Source: Kappaphycus alvarezii (taxonomy: Eukaryota > Rhodophyta > Florideophyceae > Gigartinales > Solieriaceae). From it: a DNA stretch of 64,000 bases. Of this stretch, positions 22,601-33,932 are shown piece after piece. The position numbers and the translations under genes were made by a program. A model generated the notes under the pieces. The model was not told the DNA's origin and ran no database searches. It was given only the letters and a program-made list of their open reading frames with translations. The first letter of the stretch is position 1, and each line of letters starts with the position of its first letter. The DNA lies in assembly GCA_002205965.3 (NCBI GenBank), contig NADL03000607.1, forward strand, positions 930,001 through 994,000. The letters are read 5' to 3'.

Positions 22601-25600
22601 TCCAACAGATTTAGAGCCAAAAAATCCGTCAATCGCTTTCTGCTTTGATGAAAGCGGTTTCCTTTACGTTGATTAGGCCCGAACCAAATAGCAGGGAGAC
22701 TATAATGGTACAGGAAAATAGAGAGGTTGGAATTGGTCGGGAAGATCGAAGTACATGCAGGTTAGCTGCGAACTCAACGTTATTGAGACATAAACACACT
22801 TAATGAAGCGATAAAGATAATACTAGTAATATACGCCGTCTACTGGACCCTGCGTTCAGGTGCGCATACGTTGTCAGTAGCCGCAACGAAAGAAATAGGG
22901 GGGACGTCCACTTCAGCGAGGTAGGTCAAACTTTGGAAAAGAATATTTCATGAAATGGGTAGAGTGCTGCGTCCCGTCCCACCTCACTCCAAACATTGAG
23001 TTATCGTCACTTTTCAAGAGTCGCGAGGGTTTTGGGGGTATTTTTTCCTCAGGGGAGACGTTTAGGGGGAGAATTATCGTTTTCTTGCAGCCACAGGCCG
23101 TTTGAATCGTCGATATGACATGAAAGTATTGATATATATATACGGAAGACCGATCGATCAGTTGACAGCCAATTCAGCGACCCCAATCTTGAAAGCTTGT
23201 ATTGTGGATTCAATCCTATCCTGATATCTATGTTATGTTGATATTCTCATGCTGCGTAACTTGAAATCGTTGTGGTAACAATGCGAAGAGCGAGCGAAAG
23301 AAGTAGTATGATACAACGCGTTTAATGGAGTACTGACTTAACATAGTCCATTAGTTGAATTTATAACAATGTAGATTGGGAAAAGGACCACGGGATTTGA
23401 ATGGAAAACAGAAGAAGGGAGCCGAGTGGCAACTTGTGGAAGCAAATTTTGCAGCAAAATTTTTCAAGGTGAAGATTGTATAGACTTCTTAAACGGGTTA
23501 TGATCGTTATTCAAGTCTGTTTGAGCCATAATTAAGTTGCCTACGTGGCCTTCATCCGAATTGACTACCATTAAAAGGGACGTCCATGACAGAGTTTGTA
23601 GTGAAGCGGTGTCTTTGTGGCCTTCACCCAAAGTTTATATAGTGAAGATGAAGCCGTAACCACCAGACTTGTATTAGGTGTACATAACATCCACACTCAA
23701 CCAACCTTATCACAGTCACCCCTAATCATCCAATCATTACACCGGAGGATGTGTAAATTATCCATTTATTGATGATGGGCCGACAAAAATATCTTTTCCG
23801 CTATCAGGGGGATTCATATGGTGCCATAAAATTCAGAATGAGAAGAATTCTGAATAAAAAAGTAGTAATTTTGGTTTGAGGAGGGCATTTGTAGAAGCTT
23901 TCTTCAAATGGGATTATGCAAGTCGAAAATCTTGTGTAGGAGTCTTTATTATAAATAAGATTTTTTAGCATCGGAAACAGAAAATTAACGGAAAAGGCTA
24001 AAGAGATACGGGCAAAGAAGAAACTAACCGTACATAAAAGATAAAAGAGAGAGAATAAAAGCTTTATGGCGAGAAATAAATTTCGTCACTCAAAAAATTT
24101 CGTCACTTAAAAGAAAAAGGAAATCATTTACAGAAACAAAAGGACAAAATGATCATGTTGAAAAGACTTCCAGAGTTTCTCGCTCGGAATATTCCGCTTT
24201 TGATTTGAGCTATTCTGGAGTACAACTTCCCTCGCTTCTGACAGTCCTTGTCCCAAAAATATGTTGTTCAGAAATGGCGAATATTTCGAAGTTCAGCTAG
24301 CTGCACTGTGATAGCGACTATTAGCTAATTTCTCACCATAAAAGACACGCTCTTCTCGGAAATGAATTTGGAAGTTTCGGTCAACTTCTATTCATAGATC
24401 CACGAAAATAATACCGAGACAGATCGAAACTAGACTGAAGGCGACGTGAACTGTCGGTGTCATTGAGTATTTTCACATAGACTTCCGTAAGTACATACGG
24501 AAACGGTTATGTTAAAAAAATAAATAATTTCAATGGAGTTAAGAGTAATTTCCCTCTAATAGGACTTGAAAATTGAGTATAAAAGCAGCTTTAGTAAAAA
24601 ATGATCGATAGAGATACTCTGATGGCCTGCAGCTGAAAATATATTTTTCATAATCCAGGAATATTTGTACTTTCCAACGGAGAAATTTCAACACAAAAAT
24701 GCGGATCAGCAGTACAATCATTTTTCTAGACTCATTTAGGCTCACTCATAATAACTGAATTAATTTGGAAGGAAGCATTCATTCAGATGATATTTTTTGG
24801 CAACATTAATCGAATAGTTATAGCGAGTCAAAACTTTAATTACAACTGGAAGACATGTCAAGGATTACGTAACAAATTTTCTGTAATGAAACTTAGATTA
24901 TACTGCATATTGAAATATATAAAGAGTTAATTGAGAAAATATGATTACACATACACAGATTTACCTGTCATGTTAGTAGAAGTTACCTCCTTGCAAAATG
25001 GTTTCCAGAAATACCTCCACATTGAATCCCGCTTCGATATAAAAACGCAATTCTAATTAATAGTTCGTTTCAGAAAGATAAAGCTAGTTCAAGAAGTCTA
25101 CGGAATGGGCGGAATTGGTGGAGCGTAGCACAGTTTCCTATCTAAATCCTCTAATTACACAACAGCGACTCCAGAGTTATATTTCAAGCTATAAAAGACT
25201 ACTAGAAAGCGCCAAAAGGCTATGAAAATCACGCTACAAGAAAAAGGAGCATATCTGAAACCAATTTTGGCGCTGAATTCCTAGCCGTATCAGACCCTAA
25301 ATGAATATTTTACTTTCGCGTCGAGAGTATTGACTTCCTAAAGCTCATACAACTATTAGAATGGCTAAAAGAGAGAACAACTACTCCAAAAAGCAGGTAC
25401 ACATCGAATCCATTAATGGTTAATTGTAGCTTACTTAAAATTATGATTATTTTTCAAAAATTAAAGGAGATGGAATAATTCCTTCGGAACACGAAAGTCA
25501 AATGTGTGAGATAATTTGGGAAACAGGAGAATTTTTTTGTGGAGGACACATTGTAATTGTTGAACGGAGGGATGACGCATTCATACATTGAGGACAAAGT

Positions 25601-28600
25601 TGAATCATTCTCTTTTGCTTTTTATGAAAAGACTTAAGCAGTACAAACCTTTATTAGCTTCATCAATGAGAATTTCATCGCAATAAAAATGTCCGGTAAC
25701 AACGCTTTGCTGTAATTAATGTATAACGGTTACAAAGGGAAGCATGCTATTAAGATTGGGTCTATTTCCTCTCCGGATGAAATTTGTGTACACAGAATTG
25801 GACCCATACAAGGTATTTTACATGATTGGAAAGTATATAAAGGGTTCGAATGGATAAGCAATTGGAAGCGTTTTTCGAGCTTACGAAAATCATTATTGAT
25901 TATACGGAGACAGTGGGTATAACTGGAGGTCTTTTCTGCAGATCTCAATTCAAGCGTTACTCTCAACAGTTCCAAAATAACTTTAGTGAGTCAATGTCTA
26001 ATAGTCGGATTACTACAGAATTGACGTGAAAGAATTTAAGTGAACTAGAACATGGTTAATTTGAAACGTTGATTGAGGATTGAACAGCAGCTGAGCTTTA
26101 CGACAGCAAAATGTTGCTTTATAACACTCGAAACTGGTTTTATCCAAAGCAAATCTTTCACTAATTCAAATTTAGACCCATCGACCCTTCAAGAACTCTT
26201 GACATCAACTTAAGAGTGGAAAGATGTTTTACATGGTAAAATATCAGAGAGCGAGGAAGCGAGGGAAAATTCTGTAACAAAGTTCGCGAGAAACGAGATC
26301 CGCGCTGTTTAACACAGAGAAAGCTACGGTTCCGGATACAGAGCAACAGGTATAAGCGTTCTTTTTACTAGGAATACGGAAGAGATAAGACAATGAAACC
26401 AAGTGTTTAATTTGACTTTAACAACTCCGTCATTGTTTTTGACTTCCCTTACTGAAGCTCAGTTTGACTATCACTTTCCTTATCACGCTCGATTTGGTCA
26501 ATTTTATCTTATTTTATTTCTTGTTAAATACGTGTGCGGCTTAATTTCAATTTTTTCCCCTCACGAGTCATCCTGTTCTCATCGAAAGCCTTCAGTTTCA
26601 TCGATCGGTCTTTGCTTTTCTAGGGGTCGTTCGATGTTAGTTCCAATGATTCACTCTATCTTCGCTTTATACTTCAACTTCCTTGCACTTCATCAATTAT
26701 GCGCAAAGCAGAGCCCTAAGTATCTCCTGTTCATCCTTTTTCCTCTGCTGCCTTTCGCTCAGCTCTTTTCAAGTCCAGGAAGTCGTCGCGCTCCTCCTAA
26801 TAGAGGTTAAAAGCGCCTAAAGTCCTCTTATATCTCCTCCGAATCCACTCATAGGCCTTTTAACCGAATTTTGTTCGTCAAATATTTGCTGAATTCGCTT
26901 TTACATATCTTTCATTGCTTCTAACGTAACCATGCAAGCAAATTACGGAGTTTTATCTAAGCCCAATGCTGCGATATTGAATCTTTCTTTCGAAACCCTA
27001 TTAAGGGCGATGTACGTTTGCCCAAGGCACCTTGCGCGCGATGGAAAAAGTAATCGTGTGCGATAAAATTCGGTCTGCGCCCTATGTTCGCTACCGCTGT
27101 GTTTACCCCTCTAGCTTGGAGAGGTACAGCCATCGCTACGTTACGAAGATAGTCGCTAGATGGGGCGCGCCAGATTGAGGGTGGTTTCGTTAGTCCGAAT
27201 GTGATATGACCATATTAGCGAGGGCTTGAAGTATGTTATAGGTGTAAATTGTCGGGAGAATGGATAGTAAATACCAAAAGTAGGAGTTATTTTAAGCGAA
27301 ATTAATGCTACTGTGGTATAGTCGAGCAAACAGAAAGAGATGGGTACAGGCGACAGTTGAGAGGTTTAGAAACGAGTATGGAAGGGGAGGCTATGACACG
27401 TATGCCCTGTGAACAACGTAAGAAAAACGGTTCTTGGTTCTGAAGTTGAGTCTCAGCTCTTTAAGTGCTTGGAAACTGACTTCGAAATGTCAGGTAGCTT
27501 GCTCGAACTCTCCAAGAGGAAGTAGTTTACTAAGCTTATACAAGAGTTTTCTGCTAACCATAAACTCTCAAAAAACCTTCCTAAATACTATAGAATGCAT
27601 CAAATGGAATCTTGTGAACGAGAAAAAGTAACACCAGATATTACTGGGATAAATATCTTGATTTCCTCCTCGCCATATTAGTCTTCGAGATCAGAGCCAG
27701 AGAATTACTCCAAAATATCCATACCGCCAATGAAGTACCACCAATGAAGTCTCTGCAGAATTCTGTCGAAGAGCCGAGAATGATAGATGGCCTCCTTGGA
27801 CGTATCCAGCACCTCCAATAACTTTTCAAGACCCTCAACCTCCACCTCACCCCCATGAAAGGAGTTAGCAATAACGATTACTTCATAACTCTATCCTCTG
27901 CCCTTCGCTGCAGTTCCCCCACTGCTGTACACTAGTGCCTTCCACGGCTCCACCTAGTCTTTCTTACCTTCCGATCCTCCAACGGCAGCATCATACTTCT
28001 CCTTTTCTACCTCCTCCTCGGCCTTCTCTTTCTATAAATCCTCCTTTGCCTCCTCTGCCTCCTCGAATCAGTGCGGCCGACCAACTCCCGAACGCGTTCC
28101 TGGTGCATTTTTTTGCAAGAATTGTCGTTGTTAGTGGGTCTACTGGCTATCAAGGCCAGGGGTTTGAGGAAGCAGCGGGCTCTGGATAGCTTGGGTATGG
28201 TTAGGGGCTGACAAAGGCTGGTCATGTTGAGGGAAAAAAGTGTTTGAGCTGATGCGGTGGTTGATAGTAGGGGTTTTGCTTCGACGACATTGATGGCGAA
28301 CTTTAAATAGGGAGATGTCTTCGAAAATTCTCACTTCCTTAGACGAAAAAAAATAGAGGCAATGCCACGCCTTTGAACTTGCACGCAATTAGGGCAATAA
28401 TACAAAATACGCTTGAAGAAATACCAGAACTGAGATTTGGGGAAGAAGCGAATCACGAGTCGAAATATACTTCTTTTATGAAAAAGGAGGACCAAAATCC
28501 TCAGAGACAAAATGTAAAATGGAGTTGTACAGTGAATTTGAATTCTTAGGGGAAAAGTTGTCTTAAGATTTGGTTCTTAAAAATTAGGTGGGAAAAGTTG

Positions 28601-28949
28601 TTTTGAATAACCAGTGGTTAAGGATAAAGAAGATAGAAGTTTTGGGGAGAGGACCGCTTCCCTGCAGAAAGGACCTATTTTCTAAGAAAAGGATGCTCAT
28701 GACGACAAGGATTGTGTTTTGGATAGGAATAAGAGCAAAGATAGGGGTATGAGTAGAGGGTTGGTCGAAAGTAGGGCGGGAGGTTTAATAAGTTTGTAGC
28801 AGTTCCATGTATTCACCTTCTTATTCTGGATTATTAACGCCAAATGTATAAAATAAAAAGTTTTACAGCAATGAGTAGAAACGTTGTACACTTACTATGT
28901 AATAGTTGCAGTTCTGACTTCACTAAATGGTCTTGACGAGGGCGACGAT
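22601..28949. other. Long stretch without a supported gene
   Basis: Mostly AT-rich with short frames. A 135-codon open frame at 26,403-26,810 (plus) begins with GTG rather than ATG and has no recognisable domain. A proline-rich frame at 27,935-28,189 looks like low-complexity pyrimidine-rich DNA. None is called as a gene. Confidence 0.4.
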
Positions 28950-28961
28950 CCTAGCTTCCGT

Positions 28962-29186
28962 TCAGAACCGGGCGAGAACGTTGTGGAGGACGTGATGTCG
29001 ACATGTCCCGCCGTCTTTGTATTTGCAGGTCAAAGCGTATTGACCGATTGGATCCAAGACGTGTGCGACATCGGAAGAGCGCCGGGAGTAAGCTGAGCAG
29101 CGAGTAGATCCAGGGAATATCGCGATGACGAGGCTGAGAACCAGAGCGACCTTCCACGCAGAGTAGATTGCCATCTGCGATGCCAT
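28962..29186 (-). CDS. Small secreted-type protein, 74 aa, unknown function
   Basis: ATG at 29,186 to TGA at 28,962. Residues about 1-30 form a signal-peptide-like segment: a short polar start, a hydrophobic core (VALVLSLVIAIF) and a small-residue exit near GSTRCSA. The rest is short and basic, with two further cysteines (CKYKDGGTC). It lies 428 bp downstream of the Cys/Gly-rich gene on the same strand. In the duplicated locus at 47.8 kb homology stops at about this gene's start codon, so the gene has no second copy in the window. No family is recognised. The short length leaves open that it is a truncated gene or has a downstream exon. Confidence 0.45.
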   Translation of the reverse strand: MASQMAIYSAWKVALVLSLVIAIFPGSTRCSAYSRRSSDVAHVLDPIGQYALTCKYKDGGTCRHHVLHNVLARF

Positions 29187-30013
29187 AAAATCTTACGTAC
29201 AACCCCACTGCCGTATAAGCATCTGGGTATCAGTCAGCTTATGTCATACAGAGAACAAACCTCCGTTTTCCCCTTTGACTCATGAAATGGCGCAATGAAC
29301 AAGTCGAGTGACCTCAGCAAAGCGACCTCAGCAAAGCGATTGTTGCAGAGAAATCGCAAGCCTTGAGTAGATACAAGTCTCTGGCAATATATGAGGTATA
29401 TATGAGGTAATAGAGCTCCGTGTGGCGCAGGTGGACGAAACAGCACTCACTGGATCTTTAGAAATCTCAACGTCTCCCAATCTAAAGTTTTCTAAATGAT
29501 TCCCCTCGTTCACGTATATCCACGGACGTATGTTCTGCAAGGGGATGAGTAAGCGAGCGTGATGAAACACTATAACTCTGTTCTGGCCTCACAATAGCCG
29601 TACCCACCATCAGCCTAATGTCCGACGTTGATACCAATGCTACCCGAGTCACCACCATCGCCACCATCGCCACCATCACCGTTCCCGTTAGCATTCCCGG
29701 ATCCGATCACGTTTCCGCCCTGCCCGCCATCACCGCCATCCCCGCCGTCGCCGCCATCTCCAGTCGTCACATCCCCGATCACAACACCTCCTTTTCCTTT
29801 AGGATTACAGCATGTGAATCCATAGCTGCATGCGAACACCTTGCAACCGTATCCGTATGATGAAGAGCACAAGTAATCAGCGAGATAGTAATCGGGCAGG
29901 CAGACGCAAGGGCAGACCAAGGAGCGCTCCGAGGTTGGCACCGAAGCGGCGACGCTTCCATCAATCGATCCGAGGACCACAAGGAGTCCGAGCAGAGAGA
30001 AGAATGCATTCAT
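29166..30013 (-). repeat. Segmental duplication unit, copy 1
   Basis: This block, containing the Cys/Gly-rich gene and its 3' flank, recurs at 47,827-48,645 (same orientation) and partly at 49,068-49,692 (opposite orientation). The copies are highly similar in coding and non-coding parts, with scattered indels. Confidence 0.85.
29615..30013 (-). CDS. Secreted Cys-rich/Gly-rich protein, 132 aa, unknown function
   Basis: Starts at an ATG with A at -3 (30,013) and ends at 29,615. Residues 1-23 are a clear signal peptide (hydrophobic LLGLLVVLGS core, exit near SVAAS). Residues 34-69 hold eight cysteines (34, 36, 38, 49, 57, 62, 68, 69), ending in CCN, an even number that suits disulfide pairing outside the cytoplasm. 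From about residue 86 the tail is built of GDGGDGG units in two blocks separated by QGGNVIGSGNANGN. This suggests an extracellular or cell-wall protein with a flexible acidic tail; that is inference. A TTTAAAAAG box lies about 100 bp upstream (30,119-30,111). It is the only intact member of three copies in the window. No known family is recognised. Confidence 0.75.
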   Translation of the reverse strand: MNAFFSLLGLLVVLGSIDGSVAASVPTSERSLVCPCVCLPDYYLADYLCSSSYGYGCKVFACSYGFTCCNPKGKGGVVIGDVTTGDGGDGGDGGDGGQGGNVIGSGNANGNGDGGDGGDGGDSGSIGINVGH

Positions 30014-30899
30014 TGTGTTTGGCGATTGCAGGATGGTAGATTTCGTTTAGTGGAGTTGTTTGAGGGAAGAGATGTCTGGTGATTCAGTGTCGAAGATCGA
30101 ATAACGGGCACTTTTTAAACAGATTATCTCGGCGCCCATGGTCGTGTTTTTCCAAGCCTCCAACTATCTTTGCGTGCGATATTCAGTTCAAGGTTGCAAC
30201 AGGCCCCTGAGGAATACAGAGATGAACGAAAACAATCGTAAAGGACTATTTCCACTACTATTACCGTTGAAAGAGGATAAGTTTTCAACAAAATTCCGTG
30301 TGTCATGATATGAGGCATGGCAATGCCTGGAGTGGATATTTTCTGGTTGTGATAACGAAAACGCTAGGACATGTTTCCAGGGATTGCAATTTCTTTCTAC
30401 AGCGAATAACAAAGCAAGTGTAATGCGCAGATTCTGCGGTGCTGGTACAATCTGCGGTAATCACGGAATGAGGAAGGCGCTAAAGAAACGAAGGAAATGT
30501 AAAAGAACCAAGTACTCTAACGTAATGTTAGGTAAGAACGGCACTTGTATCACTGGAAGACAAGTTACCTGACTGTTTGCCCTATATGTTCTATTGTCTG
30601 CGTTTCTCTACGTGAATCGAACAAATTTGTTCAAATTATACGCACGAGGCTTGTGTCCCGAATAATTTCGGATTCACCGTTCGGTTTAGTACATAGTTGC
30701 ATTAGTTTAATAGTTTTTTATCGTGTTGACACCAGTCTTTACGCTGTGCACTACTGTAGATCTATAGTTTATCTCGTCGTCCTAAATACGTACATGCGGA
30801 ATGTTCCGGTGCAAAACATGGAAATTTAAAGACTGTTCACTTGCCTTTGGAACATTTCAAAATATCCCGCCATTGAATGTCGCCATCGCCATATCTTTC
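30014..30899. other. Upstream region of the secreted-protein gene; no further gene
   Basis: Contains the probable promoter of the minus-strand gene, then DNA with short frames lacking motifs. Confidence 0.4.
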
Positions 30900-30947
30900 A
30901 TGTCTAACGCGGCATGCCTGCTCGCCGGCATTGAGCCGGCTCTGTAA
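30900..30947 (+). mobile_element. LINE C-terminal tail fragment
   Basis: Encodes MSNAACLLAGIEPAL followed by TAA, matching the end of the frames near 41,376 and 40,670 (SNAACLLAGLQPVF, SNAACLMAGLKVDF). Only the last codons of the element are present, as expected of an extreme 5' truncation. Confidence 0.5.
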
Positions 30948-31382
30948 GGAAGGTCATGTACTGTACTGTAGTGTTACCCATCAGCGACGACTTATCCCAC
31001 ATAACGCATTAGCCGCGTGGATATAACCGACCACATCTTCCATGCATTAAAATAATCAAAAAATTTCCCCATATCTTTCTGGGATGAGATAAACCCTCTT
31101 CGCATACTCAATACCCGAGTTATTGCTAACCGGCTGTTCAGATATTTTCTGATATCTCTACGGACTCAATCCTTCCTCGTTTTTCCAATGACAAAATCTG
31201 GATCATGCCACATCTGTGCCCTCTAAGTTGTAATCTGAGAATATACATGTCAATGCTGTTGCCTGATCAAATAAAATCTCATCCGAACCACTGCACCACG
31301 AACTGCTGTTGTTGATTTTTTTCATGCTGTGCCATACAACTGTTCGAAAGGGAACATTTCACTCCTGCAACGTATACCTAAT

Positions 31383-32210
31383 TTCTCATTTGTTTGTAGT
31401 CTGTTAAAATTGTATTTTTCTTCTGCCACTTAAAAGTTATTGTTTTATAAATGCATGTACTCAAACTTGGAGATAGGCTCAGACTCTCAAGGCAACTTAA
31501 GAGATATCCAATGCTTCATGCCTGCTAACAGGCTTCGAGCCAGCCATTTATGCACATGAGTCACATTACCCATTATCCTGAACACGTCTAGCATACACCG
31601 GAGGATAGCCGAACTGCACTTTTCAAAAATTAAAGAACCAAATCAATTCATCACATTTAGGAGACAGGTCTACGCGAATTTTATTGAAACGATGCACCAA
31701 ATCCTGTTACCTCTGTGGGTACATTTAGATCTGCACTGCCCCTCTTGTTCAGAAAGTTCCAACTACTCCTGCTTAAAACTATGAATTTTCGGAGAGGGAA
31801 AAAATTAGGGGAGGTGTGGGATGCTTCAATATTTGAAAGATATGGTAGGTTGTGACCAATTAGGGTGTTCTAATGATTGGAAAACAGGATAGCCTACAGT
31901 GCCTGGTGATCATTTTCGAATCTGGAGATAGAAGATCGTTGGATAATACAGACGAGGCAGGAACGTTGCCAGAACCTCGATTCCAGGTTGTGTCAGTGAG
32001 GCCATGGTCAAGGAAAAGCCCTATTACTTCAACAGAAAGGACAGTGGCTGGTCACTTCTGTATATATAATTATCTTTACTTCATGTATTACAAAAGGCGT
32101 ACAAGCCTAGCTGACAGTGTAAGCTAGGATAGTTGAAGTTCGTCGCTGCCCAGGTCACTTTTAGTCTTGTTGTAATCGTCAATACGATAATGGATACCCA
32201 TCGCATTATC
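31383..32210 (+). repeat. Dispersed repeat R2, copy 1
   Basis: Aligns with 51,838-52,825 with high identity through landmarks such as GAACTTTATTGAAACGATGC, TTTGAAAGATATGG and GATACGATAATGG. The other copy carries an extra segment at 52,363-52,765. Within this copy, 31,504-31,551 reads SNASCLLTGFEPA, another LINE-tail match. No protein-coding content is recognised overall. Confidence 0.65.
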
Positions 32211-33117
32211 ATAACCTCTCCTTCAATTCGTATAGATCTTTTCTTGAAATACTCTCGACAGATTTCCGTATCAATGTCGCAGTTCTTCGCGCCCAGTACG
32301 CACTGCTTGTATGAATATCGTAAATGTATAATTTAGTTGTGTCCGCCGCAACGATCTGGCACATACGAAGTTGAGGAGTTGTACTGTATTCCCTGCTTAC
32401 GAAAACAGCTACAATTCATGGCCAATACATCATTTGTGATCCGAAGTTGAGGCATTCCACCTGGTTACTGCAATTACTGTACTGTAAGTCTAATTCTTTG
32501 GGATATTCAGCTAGGGAGATCTAGGTGAGTTGCTGAAATCCCTTTTTTGTAAGCTTACATCTATTGTGCTTTATCCATTCAGAATCAACTGGCCTCACAA
32601 TGTAGGTCCCGCCAATGGTTTGATTACAAATACAGAGGACTCCCAACCGTTCCATTACTCGCAGTAAACCAAACCAATTTTCCCCTTTGAGAAATTTTAG
32701 GGAAAAGTAAAAGGTACTACTGGCCATCCTCTAGGATATTCTGTGCCACAACCTACCATATCTTTCAAAAATTGAAGCACCCCACATTCCCCGCCTTTAG
32801 GAATGATAATCCTGCCCAAATATTCAACTTCATAAACTTTCCCCTCTTCTATCGTCAGTAATAACACCTTTCATGTACATGCAAGCTATCATACAAGTGA
32901 CTGGTATCAACCAGCTTATATGCTACAGCAAATGGGATAAGTACGTGTTGGACTTACGCGCAGGTAGTGACATTGCAAGACCGTACCTTCATATACCAAA
33001 TTTATCCAGGATTACAGCCGACGATATTTTTCAATCATTACAACGCCCAAAGCTTTCCCCCGCAAATGAAGCCCCTTTGTTCCCCCATTCCTATTTTCAT
33101 TTTTTGTGCTCCGCTTA
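32211..33117. other. Non-coding; contains an inverted R2 fragment
   Basis: 32,740-32,800 read in reverse repeats the GTGGGGTGCTTCAATTTTTG/AAAGATATGG block of R2. No gene is recognised. Confidence 0.4.
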
Positions 33118-33420
33118 GACTCATCCCGCTAGAAGTGTCAGACGACGAATTCAACTACCCCATCATTCCCCCTTTTTTTGTAGCGCAAAACTAGTTCATG
33201 GTACTGAATCTATCAACTCCCACCCCTTCGGTGCTAGTGGTCACCTCTTCAGCGTTTACTAGGTGTGGAAGTAATTAACCTACATGACTTAGACTCGAAA
33301 AGATCCATAGCGGTCCGCCCACGACCTCAACGCATAATGGAATTTGCAACACTACAGGGGAAAGGTTTTGGGGTTTTGCTCTTGGAGGATATACTTGATC
33401 TATACTAAAGTTTTCCAGAA
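33118..33420 (+). repeat. Dispersed repeat R1 copy
   Basis: Begins near CGCTAGAAGTGTCAGACG, continues with AACTACCCCATCATT, and ends near AGGTTTTGGGGTTTTGCTCTTGGAGGATA. The same landmarks occur at 40,895-40,705 (minus) and 49,715-49,880 (plus). Confidence 0.6.
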
Positions 33421-33426
33421 AACCCG

Positions 33427-33900
33427 TGAAACAGAGAGGGAGGCAGCCGGGGCGCTGCTAAAAGAAAAGTAGAGACGATGGTAGTGGGTTTCAGAAAGTT
33501 CGGGGCAAAGGGTGTATGGAGTGTACCTGGATTCCCACGAGAATCCAGATGAGCCCCCCTTTTATAGACAGTGCGGCAGCTCTTCTGAACAACTCTCAGA
33601 GTTCTGCCAGCTCAGTAGAAAACACTGGAAAGTAGGACTGTAACTAGAACGTAGAGCTGCAACTAAATAATAGTACTATCTAGAACATAAACAAGACGAT
33701 GACGTGGGGCTCTACGTCAAATAAAATACTGTAGAGAAAATAAAAGATCAGCAATAAAACCGCTACCCGGTTACATACAACTTCTAGATTCTTTCAAGGG
33801 TGATGCAATTTCTCTGTTACACCACTGCGTAATAGAGAATTGGAGTAGCGACAGCGAACAAGTCTCTATTAGACAGTCGTGTAACAGAGACATTGCTACA
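33427..33900 (-). repeat. 3' LTR of element D
   Basis: 474 bp with TG...CA ends, matching 39,220-39,693 but for about five substitutions. On the minus strand a TATAAAA box (33,566-33,560) is followed by a perfect 8-bp stem-loop, CTGGATTC/GAATCCAG (33,527-33,548). The stem-loop would lie near the 5' end of the transcript. Confidence 0.93.
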
Positions 33901-33918
33901 CTATTCTCTCCCCCGGGC
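33901..33918 (-). other. Polypurine tract of element D
   Basis: On the minus strand GGGGGAGAGAA lies directly before the 3' LTR, the expected plus-strand primer position. Confidence 0.7.
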
Positions 33919-33932
33919 TATTGAAGTCCTCG

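Noticed and set aside
26403-26810. 135-codon plus-strand frame
   Set aside because: Begins with GTG; no domain, signal or repeat partner recognised. Likely chance openness in pyrimidine-rich DNA.
27935-28189. Proline/serine-rich 84-codon frame
   Set aside because: Low-complexity CCT-rich DNA; composition alone explains the open frame.
29628-29825. Plus-strand frame of repeated PPSPPSPPS
   Set aside because: Antisense of the GDGGDGG repeat in the secreted-protein gene; the same holds for 48,276-48,467.
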